In this document: piece by piece, positions 10,858 to 21,687 of the stretch
How the letters are laid out: the number at the start of each line of letters is the position of its first letter
How positions within the stretch are numbered: position 1 is the stretch's first letter
Origin: Paramarasmius palmivorus
Lineage: Eukaryota; Basidiomycota; Agaricomycetes; Agaricales; Marasmiaceae
Length of the DNA: 64,000 bases
Assembly: GCA_037176845.1 (NCBI GenBank)
Contig: JAYKXP010000109.1
Location: forward strand, 100,684-164,683
Direction of reading: 5' to 3'
Program-made: the position numbers and the translations under genes
Notes under the pieces: model-generated
Database searches by the model: none
What the model was told of the DNA's origin: nothing
The model's input: the letters and a program-made list of their open reading frames with translations, nothing else

Positions 10858-13254
10858 ATGCCCGCAGACGACTATGCTCTCGTTCGATGGGGACTCCTTT
10901 TTCTCTTGAATGAGTTTGTCAAAGCTCAAGAAATTTCCTCGACATGGAAGGTGTGTGTCCCTTGACCAATATTATGCAGATCGGCCGCGAAGAGATTAAA
11001 CTACCTCTATCAGAAACCAAGTATTTCGATACCTCCACTACAGCAAAGGGCGATAGCGGAAGCCGCATTGGATGAAGCGATAAATAATCTCGGGCCTAAT
11101 GGCCAGTTTGGCGGTAGGTATATTGCCGTCAACAGACCTGAGACACTGCTTATGGAGGCTTTACATAGACGACTATATCATTGCAGGTAATCTGTATTCT
11201 CAGATGGCCGAGTTCGACCTTGCAACTGGAGGGACAAAATACAGAGATGTGTTAAAGGGCTACTTCAACTTTGCTCAAGCTGGTAGAGCAAAATTTGCGG
11301 ATTCCCAGGTGGTGAGCGTCCATTTGTTTTGAGCTCGTTACTGCACTTATTTCCATTGTTCAGAGCCATGACACCATACCTCTGACGTTTTTGTCGCAAG
11401 CTTATCACAGTGTCGTCCTTCTCAGATACAGAATGGACTGTAAGCCCATCACTTCAATTTGGAATGTGATGATGCTGCGCTAACTTTTATGTAGGGCCTA
11501 TGGATACGCAGCAGCTCGTGCATATGTGGCGTACAGAGACGAAACATTTTTGAATTTTGCGGTAGATTCTTGGTCATTTGGAAATCTCTGGACGATTACA
11601 CAGAGCGACGCTCAGAGAGGACACATCGCTGTAATCGCTGTAAAGACATTTGATCTTGGAAAGGAGTGCCGAGGCGGTATGTGTATCGCGTTTCTCTCAC
11701 GAGTTCTCTCTAGAGTCTAATGTAAATCATTCTAAGCTACCGTGGCTGGGGGAACATTCGCAGTAAGCCACAGTTTCTTTACTTCTCGTGTTTTTTCAGT
11801 ATGGTGTATTCGTCAGAATCAAACACCGGATGATCCTCTCGTCTTTACTGACACAACAGCGTGCGTCTTTACCTCGTTTCACCTTTCACAGCAACCCTCA
11901 CGCGACCTTCAGTGCGTTTTTCACGTAAGAGCGTTCTTATGCAGGTCCGCCACGACTCTGACTATTGCAGCGTTTCTGCTCTATTGGCTGAAGCAACGTT
12001 GAACCAAACCTACTCGGATGCTGCGCTTCTTTCGTGCAGTTTTGTTAAAAATCAGTTATATTCATCGGGGAACTTCGCTGGCGCCATATTTGTAGGCCAG
12101 AATGATTCTTGCGTTGTGAACCAAGATCAGCGTCCCTCACATGCGGGCCTGTTTATTGAAGGACTGGGCGTCTTAAGCGCCGTAGTCCAAGACCAGAGTT
12201 TGGATAGCCTGTAGGTCCCCGTTCTGTTGTTCGCCTAAAAGCTATATTTTTGTTCTATTTGTACAGGCTTCAGGAGGTTATACCTCTTAGTATAGTGGAT
12301 CCTGCCTGGCAAGGCACGGATGGTATTATAGCTCAAGGAGGTAGGCACTTCCTTTTCTTTTCAGGTTTTAATTATTGATAATCCTAATCAGGCGATAAGA
12401 CCGGTGATTTATACATGGTCCGTGGCATGCGAGCGGTGCTTGCTCGCAATAGGGTTTCTACCAATCTTGCTGCATATATGAAGGCCTATATGGCCGTCCA
12501 AGTAAGTGGCACTCTGGACTGCTTCGTCATGTATGAACTAACATTTTCTACACAGTATAACGCCGTCCTTGATATCGGAAATAACAACATTTATGGCCAG
12601 TCCTGGGTCCCAGGTTCTTCATCCACTTTTGACCCTGTCGGTCAAACAAACGCTGTTGCAGTCTTCGTAGACGCACTCTCCATAAATCTAACATCCGTCA
12701 CAAATCCCCCGAACCCTCAAGCTGCACCTACACCCACGCATGGGAAAAGCTCTGTGTCCATTGGGGCAGTCGTGGGGAGCGTTGTTGGTGGAACAGTACT
12801 TGCTGTAGTTGTTATCTCGGCATACGTCCTCCGAAGACGACGTCGTACGCAAGAAAAAGACCGCAAGCTAGCACCATATACGCTGTCTCGCGACCGAACG
12901 GCCCACGTAGTAAACGAAAAGCACACTGTAGCAAACGATGCATCCGTAACTCCGGTTGTGCCCACTAGCCATTCAAGGACAGCTCATCATGATAACGCCG
13001 CAGCTTCAACGAACGTTTTCGCTTTCAACATCGCTGAGCAAAGTGAACCTTTGGCACCACCTTCCGCTGACCCCAATGTGGTACAGCAAGATGAGCCAGA
13101 CATTAGCGAACCACGTCCCAATCATCTGGCACAATTCGATGAACAGGTGTCGACTGCAGACCTGGTTCGTTTACTCCATGCAAGGTTGCAGCCGACACCT
13201 TGGAGGGAGTCCGCTGTCCCTCCTCCGTCATATCGCCAGTCAGGCACAGAGTAG
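10858..13254 (+). CDS. GH76-like secreted glycosidase with C-terminal membrane anchor (copy 1)
   Basis: Member of the basidiomycete glycoside hydrolase family 76 (alpha-1,6-mannanase-like, six-hairpin) proteins, expected to act at the cell surface on mannan or wall glycans. Exons 10858..10950, 11014..11113 and one from 11187 join in frame. The N-terminus has a hydrophobic signal-like run (LVRWGLLFLLNEFVKAQ). Family landmarks follow: LGPNGQFGG, LYSQMAEFDLATGGTKY, AYGYAAARAYVAYRDE, TVAGGTF, LLAEATLNQTYSDAAL, QNDSCVVNQD, GLFIEGLGVLSAV, WQGTDGIIAQ, VRGMRAVLARN, MKAYMAVQYNAVLD and YGQSWVPGSSSTFDPVGQT. After these come one TM segment (VGSVVGGTVLAVVVISAYV) with Arg-rich stop-transfer and an approximately 130-residue polar cytosolic tail. 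A second paralogue is at 16.1-21.6 kb. The catalytic Asp pair was not located with certainty. Confidence 0.85.
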
Positions 13255-13688
13255 TTCTAGATAATAGGATTTCATTCGCATTCTTACCCTGTATTCCACT
13301 TTATGTGTACACTACTCGCCCAGATGGAACCGCGAATCCACTACATATTTCTGTGTCAAATCAGTCGATAGTATGGGTTTAACCCCTAACATTACCGTGA
13401 CAGCTTACATATGAGCGCCAGATGGCGGAGATTTACACGAGGCAAAAGGAGGCAATGGCAGAATTCTGATGGTTGCAGTGTTGATGGTAAAATGTCAGTT
13501 CCGTGGCAGTGACACACTGCCTCGTGCTGATTTTCCACGATTTTCAAGGTTACCCTTGTAAACCCATCTCCCTTGTTCTCTATTTTCTTCCTTCACAAGC
13601 GTCTAGGTCATACAAGGGCGCACCATGTTCTGAACAACCACCACTTGGGATGGAGGACGTTTAGTGAGGATTCAAAGTTCGAGGTGCA
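13255..13688. other. Intergenic
   Basis: Between GH76 copy 1 and the C2-like/multi-TM gene, same strand. Contains nothing I can support as a gene or repeat. Confidence 0.5.
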
Positions 13689-15965
13689 ATGACAACGGCT
13701 GAAAAGTATCATGTTTTTACAGCGCAAAATCGTGGTGCTTCACCGGTTTGTTAACATTTCATTCGGCACTGTCAACTCAAATTTACGTCCCAGTTCCTAG
13801 TCATTCGAAGCAAAGGATTACATCTTCTACGGCCGGAGAAGTCATGGAGGCCCGTAGTTTGCATTACCGTTCAGGCAAATCCTAGGTCATCAACATCGGA
13901 ACTGTCATATGAAACGACTTTGGGGTTGGATGGGCAGAACCCAAACCAGAAAGAAATCTTTGTCATGTTAGTTTTCACTTTACTCCCGTTGTCCTGTATA
14001 GGTTCTAACGCACGTTGTAGCGGCTCAAATGCTGCACGGGATACGAAAATTTCCATTCAAGTCGTGTATCAACCTCCAGGAAAGAAGAAAGCAAAGAGGA
14101 TGAAGCGGTCACTCGTAGCATGTTGTACATGCTCGCTGGGAGATGTACTGGAGAAGCAAGCCATGCAGAAGGAGAAAAGTGAGTTCACCTCGTTCCTTCA
14201 TCCTCATCCCATCATCACACCCACCTTCCTTTACGACCCCTCCGAAGTTCGTTTACTGACCTCTATGCTCCCAGCAGAATATGCTCAACTCCGCCTGCAA
14301 GCTCAATGCACGTCCAAGCGTAGCAAGAAGAAGAACGACTGTGACAGCCAACCCGCCATACTCTATGTCCGACTTCGCGAACCGTCCAGTGTCATGACAG
14401 AACAGGTGATGAGCGATGAAGAATATGCCTCATCACGTATGTCTACATGCATGTTATTCGGCCACATTGTGCTCATGTTGTCCCCCAGATCACCCCGAAT
14501 CATGGCCAGACTCCCATACCGAAGTGACCATGTCGCCTCCTTTATCACCTATTGACGAAGCTCCGGTCATCGATCAACTAGAGCTTGAGCCTTCCACGTC
14601 CGCTACCGGTGTCAATGTACACCCCGGGGACCTGAATCAGACACCAAGACCTCGGAGGAGAAAGAGAATACGTGGATTTATTGTCAACTCGGACGACGAA
14701 GCCTGTTCAGTCTCCTGTTCATCTTCAGAAGATGAGGAAGGGGTAGATGACGAGAAAGAGGATAGCGGTTGGGCTCTTTCGCCTACTGATGCTACCGAAA
14801 GGGATGATTGCGAGCACCGCGGACCATGGCTTCGCGTTGGTTGGATATCTGCAATGCTCGACCCTGTCATCCCTATGCACACCAAGCATCTCGAGAGGCC
14901 ATACCCGTCACGAGAGGACACGTTAGTCGAAGGTCGAGAGCCATTCAAGGATGAGGGATGGGATGACTGGTGCTGGCGCAAAGTTGAAAGATTTCTCTGC
15001 GCTTTTACTGTTTACGGGGAGTTGTGCTCTGCGGCAAAGTGTTTGGATTCACTGCTTCAGTATTCTAAAGCCGAGCACGACCAGGCCTTCAAGTCGATTG
15101 AGTCGGTAAATTCCTTCGTTTCGGCTACAGTTATTGAGGGCGGCGAGTTCTCGAGACTGGAGGAAGAGGCTAAGATGAGAGTGGAAAGGGTGTATCAGCG
15201 GCTACAGAACGAGTGGTCATATGTAGGGGCATTGCTTGTAGCCCTCGCTGCGTGAGTAGATCCTTTCTTTTACAGGCTTTTGTGCTCATTTCGTGTTGGA
15301 TCTAGGGTTGACACGGCTGTATTTGCTATCTCCCCCGACGCTCTCTTTGCTGTGAGCACTGTAGCTCGACCAATGGTTGCTACATCTTCTGTATGCTCCG
15401 GGTGCGGGATAGCCTGCGTAGTGTGGTTCTTGTGGTGGTATGGTTGGGGAAGTGGTGTCGGTTTTGGAGGTCATGACGGCGCTGGTAGTGGGCTCGGTGG
15501 TGTTGATGGATTCATGGTGGATACTTCCTCTTCCCAGTCATGGCCGCGTTTACTCACTATGTCAAACAGAGCCGTGCCCTCGATATCAACAAGACATACG
15601 TCTCCTTCGCTCTCGCGGCTCGTATGCCGGCGTTCTGTATGGTCTGTTCGGCTGTATCGTTGATGGCATTCCTCGCCGTAGTAGCCTATGATGCTGCACC
15701 CGTGATAGTATGGATTGTGTGTTGTGGGGTAGCTGTAGGTATGTCGGGGCAGTTCATCGTTTGGGGACTAGTCAAGCTCGTGCTGGGTATTCGGGCAGCG
15801 GTGAAGTGGGTTGCTAGGGGTGTTCAAAGATTAGGAGGTGGAGGAGATACAAAGCAAGGGGATGCCATTATCGTAGCTGAAGAGAAGGGGGTGACGGTAG
15901 TTGTGACAGCGCCCTCGCCTATTGCAGATACAGGCAGGGATCACAAATCGTCTAGGTATTCTTAA
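13689..15965 (+). CDS. C2-like N-domain plus multi-TM basidiomycete protein (copy 1)
   Basis: Lineage-restricted mushroom protein of unknown function. Start ATG 13689 (MTTAEKYHVFTAQNRGASP), first intron 13746..13793, then FLVIRSKGLHLLRP and TTLGLDGQNPNQKEIFV, ISIQVVYQPP and LGDVLEKQ. This order of strands resembles a degenerate C2 domain (my inference). Next are an acidic Ser-rich linker with basic RRRKRIRG, helices ending YQRLQNEWSYVGALLVALAA, then, after an intron near 15253-15305, a membrane part: VDTAVFAISPDALFAVSTVA, CGIACVVWFLWW, and after a 50-bp intron ending at CAG (VDGFM to SRALDINKTYVSFALAARMP), FCMVCSAVSLMAFLAVVAY and IVWIVCCGVAVGMS. About four TM segments are likely. The paralogue at 23.1-25.2 kb shares the intron positions. 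Probably a membrane-attached protein with a cytosolic N-domain. Confidence 0.75.
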
Positions 15966-17048
15966 TTCAGGAATCTCTAGCCATTGCTTTCCTACTTGCT
16001 ATCCAAGTCTTATGTACAATTTTGCATATATATATCATGTATTGTATTCATTCAGTCGACTAGTTACCATACATGTATTGGTTATCGAGCCTGAGGCACT
16101 GCACCAGACCGAACTGAACCTTCCTGACTTGACCAAGGATAAGGAGGCAGAGATATATGTGTGTCCCATCTTCCTGATTCCAATCGTTCACTGAGTAGTC
16201 GGTAGAGCTCGGCGTTTGAGATTTCATCTCCATTCCTCCCTGACTCGGACGCATGCGAACTATGTACCACCGAAGGCGCTACAGGTGCACCAGGTGTCAT
16301 GGTAGTCAAGGCGGAGCGGGAGACCGGTCGACTTTGTGTATCAGGGAGACTCTCGATGGTCGCTGGTGGAATGGGGCTTTTGGTATCCGTGGATGTCGTA
16401 TTGGTGTCGTGAAATGGCGTCGGTCTACCGAGTTGCCGCTTCCTTTCCCGCCTTTCCTGCCGGCGCAAGCATAGGAAAGCAACTGTACCTACCAGGCCGA
16501 CCAAGGCACCACCCCCGACAGCTGCTCCGGCGATGGCTCCTGCCGAAGTTGCACTAGATCTTGACTGGCCGTTGGACCCACAATTACCGCCGTTAGATGA
16601 ACCGCCTCCACTTGATGATTGTGTCAAAGGAATAGCAGCTGTGAGGACCGTAACTCCGCTGGTCTGTCCTGCGCCGTCAAAGGTAGTTGTTGGAGGCCCG
16701 ATCCAAGATGTTCCGTACACATTACTACCAGCTGCCTGATCAACGACAGCGTGATACTTTGAGGACATGTAAATGAGAAGTAGCTATCTTGAGACGAGAG
16801 GCGCGTACCTGTACTGCGAGGTATGCCTCTACATATGACCGGAAGGAAGACGCGCCGTTCCGTTCGTACACGGCGGATAGACCACGAACAATATTCTCAT
16901 CGCCTCGATCATCTTGACACAGGCAAAGCATTCATTAGCCTAATGGTAGCCTGGGCGATGCAACGACTCACACCATGCTGCAATAACTCCGTCAGCGTTC
17001 TGCCAGAGTGGATACCTAATGACGGTCGTCACCAGATCTTGGAGGAGT

Positions 17049-17705
17049 GGATGTAAGCCTCTAACTAGACGGCCCTGTAAATCAAGCAGGCCGTCTAACT
17101 AGACTTCGCGGGCGTACGTAGGCTTTGCGGTCTAGTTAGACAGGCAGTACAGTGAGAGATTAAAATATACGGAGTCAGCGCGGATTGAACAAAGAACCTA
17201 ATACCTTACATAATGCTGATACCTAAGATCGGCAGCAATACCACTGCGTCACCGGTGTGTTGGAAGAACTAAGGTTTTATCCCCTAACCCTAACCGCGGG
17301 GGCGTTCCCCCCCCGCACCCCCCCCTTATATATATACCCAGCCCCTAACCCTTTTTGCGGGGGGTTTCACCCCCCCGCGCCCCCCTCTAACACCTAACCC
17401 CTAACCTAAGGAGAAGTGCTCCGCTTCGCTTCGCACTTTCCTCTGAGTGGGGGTGCAAACAGGTACAGGATACATGGCATAGTTGTTAATACGCTTGTTC
17501 TTCTTACTACTTGTTAGTAATCGACCGTCATGTCGGGTGTTCAAGTCTTTCTTGTTACTTACCTTTTTGTTATTAGTCACCTGATGTGATTACGGAAATG
17601 TGCCGTAAGCCTGTCTAACTAGACAGCAAGGCCCACAACCACCCGCCAAGTCTAGCTAGACGGCCTGGTTGATTTACAAGGCCGTCTAGTTAGAGGGGTA
17701 CATCC
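17049..17705. mobile_element. Inverted-repeat element with telomere-like core
   Basis: About 657 bp bounded by 56-bp terminal inverted repeats (17049-17104 and 17650-17705), which match at about 51 of 56 positions by eye. The unit GTCTAACTAGAC (or GTCTAGTTAGAC, itself self-complementary) recurs about six times near the ends: 17061, 17093, 17131, 17612, 17650 and 17683. The centre (17277-17410) holds C-rich telomere-like motifs CCCCTAACCC with G/C-run hairpins. There is no open frame for a transposase, so it is non-autonomous. It sits next to an exon boundary of GH76 copy 2. The flanks CTCAAGATC and CCAAGATCT (minus strand) could be a diverged target duplication. Class unknown. Confidence 0.7.
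17277..17410 (-). repeat. Telomere-like CCCTAA motifs inside the inverted-repeat element
   Basis: Five or so TAACCC/CCCCTAAC units interleaved with runs of C and G that can pair with each other. The G-rich strand is the minus strand. The units are too irregular to be a simple telomeric array; they belong to the core of the element at 17049-17705. Confidence 0.7.
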
Positions 17706-18905
17706 TGTGTTGGATCTTGAGGTCTGAAAATATACAGTCGGAAAACAAAGTTGTCGAAGAATTGCATAGCTCACGTCTTTTGGGATGAAGAGTCTTGCGT
17801 GACAGATGCTAGAATTGACATCCCCTCGATTGCCAACCCAGAATTGTACGGGTTGATGAAGTCAATGGTTCCGCACGAGTCATTCTGGCGAGCGGATATC
17901 CCGTCTCGAACAAGACCTTCCTTGAAGTATAGATGACTTTGAATGAATTGCATCGAGTCAATTGCAGCGTCGCGATAGGTACTGTTCAATGTCACTTCCG
18001 CTAGAAGAGAGGAGAGGCTGAGAGTCAAAAGGGTAAGGGGGGTGCTCAAGTTCGATTTTTGAGGAAACCTACACGAAGAATGACCTATAGATCAACTCAT
18101 TCTGTGAGTAAATGAACTTATGTGCAAGTTAGCTGAGAACGGACCCTGTTGAGATTGCCGCAATTTGAGGATCCTCAGTGCGGGTATACTGGAGTAAAAT
18201 TTTAGGTTGACAATATGTCGGAGAGTGCTTAGTGCTCACCAAAAAGGTACCTCCTGCCATAGTAGCTTGTGTATTCGCTTGAGCTGCGCAATGTGTTTCA
18301 ATATGGCGCGGAAGCGTTACAATAGTCCCGATGAAACGCACCATCGAGGCATTGTTTCTGAATTGGAAAGTTCTTGACACCTATCGATCCTGCGTTGACA
18401 TCGCTGCTTGATAGGGTGTACGTTCTCCCAACATTCCAAACATTTTGAGCAATGGAGAGGAACGAGTCATCGTTATAGGCCTTGTGGGCATGAGCAGCGG
18501 CGTAACCATACGAGCTGTATGGGAAGATTAGCGGTTTTAGACAATTACATCCTGCGAGGATAACTCACAGCAGTTCGTCGACCTTGTCCGAAAGGTAGAT
18601 TAGATGACACTGTCACAGGGATTCAAGGGAATAAACGACCGACTCTGGTATGGACATTAAGCAAGCTGTATTGCAGATAAACTGATAACGCACGGTGTAT
18701 TACCGGATGTCCTGTCAGCAATGTTGGCCAAACCGAGAAATTCCTTCAGCTGGTCTCGATACTTTGTCTGCTTCGTGAAGGAATCCGATCTGGCCATTTG
18801 CGCGTAAAAGCTTCCTGCTACCCCGAATGCTGTATCTGGATATGAGAAACTCAGCCTCGCCTTGGTACACGGAACCGCAAATCACGCACTGATGAATTGC
18901 CCGTT

Positions 18906-19162
18906 TGTGAGGATCACCCTCGGAATGCGTGAGAAATAGAGACCCTAAAAGGGAATGAAGGAGAAAATACGGTGTTGATTCGACGAGTAAATACTTACAA
19001 GGAGAATCTACTTAAGTACTACTCAATGAAACAGGAGATATGGAACTGAATGATTAGTAACTAAGTAACTGAAAGAAACAAGTGTGAACTAAAAGACAGA
19101 AACAAGTGTGAGTCCGACTGTAACGCGTGTGAACTATGACAGCGGACCGGATCATGACACCA
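18906..19162 (-). repeat. LTR-A (3' LTR of the gag-only element)
   Basis: 257-bp terminal repeat. On the coding (minus) strand it starts TGGTGTCATGATCC and ends GATCCTCACA, giving TG...CA ends. It appears identical to LTR-B, and the 5-bp target duplication lies directly outside it. Confidence 0.85.
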
Positions 19163-19649
19163 TCCCCCCCTAGACCGAAGTGCATGGAAAGGGTGAGGTC
19201 GAGAAAGCTAAATGAGACGGTTAACAAGGAGGACGGTAGACTGTAAGTAAGGAAGAGTAACTATTGGCTCTAGTACAGCCTCACCAAACTCCACAAACCG
19301 TTTAAAATGGCCAAAAGAGAAATAAGAAATGATAAATAATTAAATTGAAGTCCAAGGCATAAAGAGATGAAGGGACCGTAGTGACCGAAGGGGGACCCGT
19401 GTATTAACCATGAGACTAACGCCTTCTTTGGCAAAGAACACAATCCGTGTATTGATGATGCAAACATGGCAGGAACCATGGCCCTACTTTAGCATGTTCC
19501 ACCATGGACAAAGATAGAGGGTAGGATTGATCATTGAGGATAATCCGTCAATGTCAAAATGATAGAGTGTTAATGCAATAGATGGCCGTAGGATAGAGGT
19601 GATGAATAATGAAGGGTATATGAGTTAGAGAGAATGTGAGTGATGGAGA

Positions 19650-20672
19650 TTATGCTGTAGAGGAGGTGGCAGAGGTAGCCTGACGTTGTTCGTAAAGCTG
19701 TTTGGCCTTTGCAGACATGTTGGGGCAGGAGGCAATCTTGTGACCAGATCCTCCACAGTATGTGCAAAGTCCAAGTTGAAAGCGGCGCAAACGTTCAGCA
19801 TCAGTGAGGGGACCACGTGCTTTACTGGCAGCCAAGGCATCAATAACCATTGGTTCACCTAAAGGCAATGTGGTCTCAGAAGAGGATGTTGGAGGAGTAG
19901 CCTGAGAGGGGAGCAAGAGGTCGAAGTCGAAAGCTGATGTAAAATCCGACTGCAAGGCCTTTGTGTTGTCATAGCGCTTCTGATCTAGTTCCCGCTCATG
20001 AAGACTATTATCAATTTCAATGACCCAATCGATAAATGTCTTCAAAGTCGTGGGACGAGAACTTGCAGTGGCAAGTGCAATAGCATTTTTGACACGAAGT
20101 TTGAGATGGCGTTGGAAGAAATGGATTTTCGAAGCCTCTGTAACATCCAAATGCACAATATACTCCATGAATCTGGCAGCGTATTGAGCAGCAGAGCCAG
20201 TTTGGCGTAATTCGTCCAATTTGTGCTGAGCAGTGGCCACAAGGTTCGAATCTCCAAAGTGTTTGGAAAAAGCGGCAGTAAAGATGTCGAAACTGTCAAG
20301 GGATTCTGGGGAAAGTTTAAGAACAGCATTGTACCATTCCTTTGGGGTGCCAGGACCTAGGTAAGTGGACATGTAAACACACTTGTCCTTGTCCGTGACG
20401 TAGGAATGTCGGAGGAGGTAGAGTGTGTCCTTGATTTCCTGAAGGAATCCAACAACCTGAGTTGCCTTTCCCGTAAAAATAGCTGGTTCCTTGAACTTCA
20501 GGGCGGATTTACTACCCTTTGTAACCTGCTTGGCAAGGGAGTGGAGAGTTTCGGTAGTCGCATCCTGAGTTGCCTTTATCCCATCAAGGGATTCCCCGAG
20601 CTTGACCATATTTTGCATCATAGTCATTAGCTGGGCCCATGAGACAGGAGGAAGTTCTTCGTCGGCAAGCAT
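19650..20672 (-). CDS. gag: Retrotransposon Gag polyprotein with zinc knuckle
   Basis: Intact 340-codon frame. The start MLADEELPPVSWAQLMTMM leads into a helical Gag part typical of Ty3/gypsy elements of basidiomycetes: FKEPAIFTGKATQVVGFLQE, MSTYLGPGTPKEWYNAVL, FGDSNLVATAQHKLDELRQT, AAQYAARFMEYIVHLDV. Near residues 305-320 lies the nucleocapsid CCHC knuckle CTYCGGSGHKIASC, then a short Ser/Thr tail. Gag packages element RNA into virus-like particles in the cytoplasm. No pol frame follows, either in frame or shifted, before LTR-A. The uninterrupted frame and matching LTRs suggest that this copy could still supply Gag. Confidence 0.92.
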   Translation of the reverse strand: MLADEELPPVSWAQLMTMMQNMVKLGESLDGIKATQDATTETLHSLAKQVTKGSKSALKFKEPAIFTGKATQVVGFLQEIKDTLYLLRHSYVTDKDKCVYMSTYLGPGTPKEWYNAVLKLSPESLDSFDIFTAAFSKHFGDSNLVATAQHKLDELRQTGSAAQYAARFMEYIVHLDVTEASKIHFFQRHLKLRVKNAIALATASSRPTTLKTFIDWVIEIDNSLHERELDQKRYDNTKALQSDFTSAFDFDLLLPSQATPPTSSSETTLPLGEPMVIDALAASKARGPLTDAERLRRFQLGLCTYCGGSGHKIASCPNMSAKAKQLYEQRQATSATSSTA

Positions 20673-20852
20673 GATGTGATCGGATGTCGATTAAGGTACA
20701 GAGTGATGGGACGGAAAAAGAAATGATGATAATGAGTGGGCGAAAGTTGGTGTATTGGTTGAGGATAATGAGAAGGAAAGATTAGTCGGCAGAGAGTAAG
20801 TTAATCAGTCAGCGTCGACGACGTTGATTGACGGTTGGCGGTCGAATCAAAC

Positions 20853-21109
20853 TGTGAGGATCACCCTCGGAATGCGTGAGAAATAGAGACCCTAAAAGGG
20901 AATGAAGGAGAAAATACGGTGTTGATTCGACGAGTAAATACTTACAAGGAGAATCTACTTAAGTACTACTCAATGAAACAGGAGATATGGAACTGAATGA
21001 TTAGTAACTAAGTAACTGAAAGAAACAAGTGTGAACTAAAAGACAGAAACAAGTGTGAGTCCGACTGTAACGCGTGTGAACTATGACAGCGGACCGGATC
21101 ATGACACCA
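20853..21109 (-). repeat. LTR-B (5' LTR of the gag-only element)
   Basis: 257-bp copy matching LTR-A by eye over its full length, upstream of gag on the minus strand. It should carry the element promoter. Confidence 0.85.
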
Positions 21110-21110
21110 C

Positions 21111-21330
21111 TGTGAGGATCACCCTCGGAATGCGTGGGAAAAGAGACCCCTAAAGGAAGCAAGGGAGAAAATACTGTGTTGATTCGACGAGTAAATACTT
21201 ACAAGGAGAATCTACTTAAGTACTACTCAATGAAACAGGAGATATGGAACTGAATGATTAGTAACTAAGTAACTGAAAGAAACAAGTGTGAACTAAAAGA
21301 CAGAAACAAGTGTGAGTCCGACTGTAACGC
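21111..21330 (-). repeat. LTR-C, extra shorter LTR copy
   Basis: Separated from LTR-B by one base. It matches the LTR from its TGTGAGGATC edge to GACTGTAACGC but lacks the last about 37 bp, and it differs from A/B near 21138-21180 (GGGAAAAGAGACCCC, AAGCAAGGG). The outer edge directly meets the CCGTT target duplication. Confidence 0.8.
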
Positions 21331-21687
21331 CCGTTGGACTGTAGCATGGACGCGCCCTTCTCCATCGCAGCGCCGACGACCTTGATTCGGTCCTCAGTCG
21401 AGTCGATAACTGCTGATTTCTTGACAACAATCAGACGTGATTCGACTCAGAGAGTAAAGGGACGTACCCGCCAGGATGAAGGGACTGTATAGTCTTGAGC
21501 ATTTGAGACACCGAACCACAGGAATGCGAAAAGAGTCCATATGTAGAAAGAGTGAGCTAGCATGACAACCTTGGGAGAGTGCGAGTTTGTCATGATCATT
21601 GGTACATACTGCACTATTATATGACCCACGGCGTCAACCAAAAGATGATTATCAGAAAAGACCATATGACACGTCCGATTAGGACTA

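Larger units (their letters stand above)
18906..21330 (-). mobile_element. Gag-only Ty3-like LTR retroelement with a third LTR
   Basis: An insertion of 2425 bp flanked by the 5-bp direct repeat CCGTT (18901-18905 and 21331-21335) inside an exon of GH76 copy 2. Reading the plus strand it has LTR-A (18906-19162), an internal part with one gag gene on the minus strand, LTR-B (20853-21109), one base, then a diverged shorter LTR-C (21111-21330). LTR-A and LTR-B are 257 bp each and look identical by eye, so the insertion is recent. A polypurine tract (C-rich on plus, 19163-19170) adjoins LTR-A, consistent with minus-strand transcription. The internal part (1.69 kb) has no protease, reverse transcriptase, RNase H or integrase, so the element must use enzymes from elsewhere, like TR-GAG elements. 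Confidence 0.85.
16082..21563 (-). pseudogene. GH76-like gene, disrupted by two insertions (copy 2)
   Basis: Paralogue of the gene at 10858-13254. The 5' exon starts at ATG 21563 (MLAHSFYIWTLFAFLWFGV, signal peptide) and reads to KGASMLQSNG at about 21336. There the coding sequence is interrupted by an LTR element (18906-21330) and resumes as QFIS at about 18895. Family landmarks continue: GSFYAQMARSDSFTKQTKY, YGYAAAHAHKAYNDD, TMAGGTFL, LLAEVTLNSTYRDAAIDS, QNDSCGTIDF and GLAIEGMSILASVTQDSSS up to about 17777. A 657-bp inverted-repeat element then intervenes, and the gene continues LLQDLVTTVIRYPLWQNADG, ENIVRGLSAVYERNG, YHAVVDQAAGSNVYGTSW, a TM segment (AGAAVGGGALVGLVGTVAF) and a polar tail to the stop at 16082. 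Apart from the insertions I see few lesions, so inactivation looks recent. Confidence 0.8.

Noticed and set aside
17277..17410. C-rich CCCTAA block as a true telomere or contig end
   Set aside because: It lies symmetrically inside an inverted-repeat element within a gene, and units are too few and irregular.
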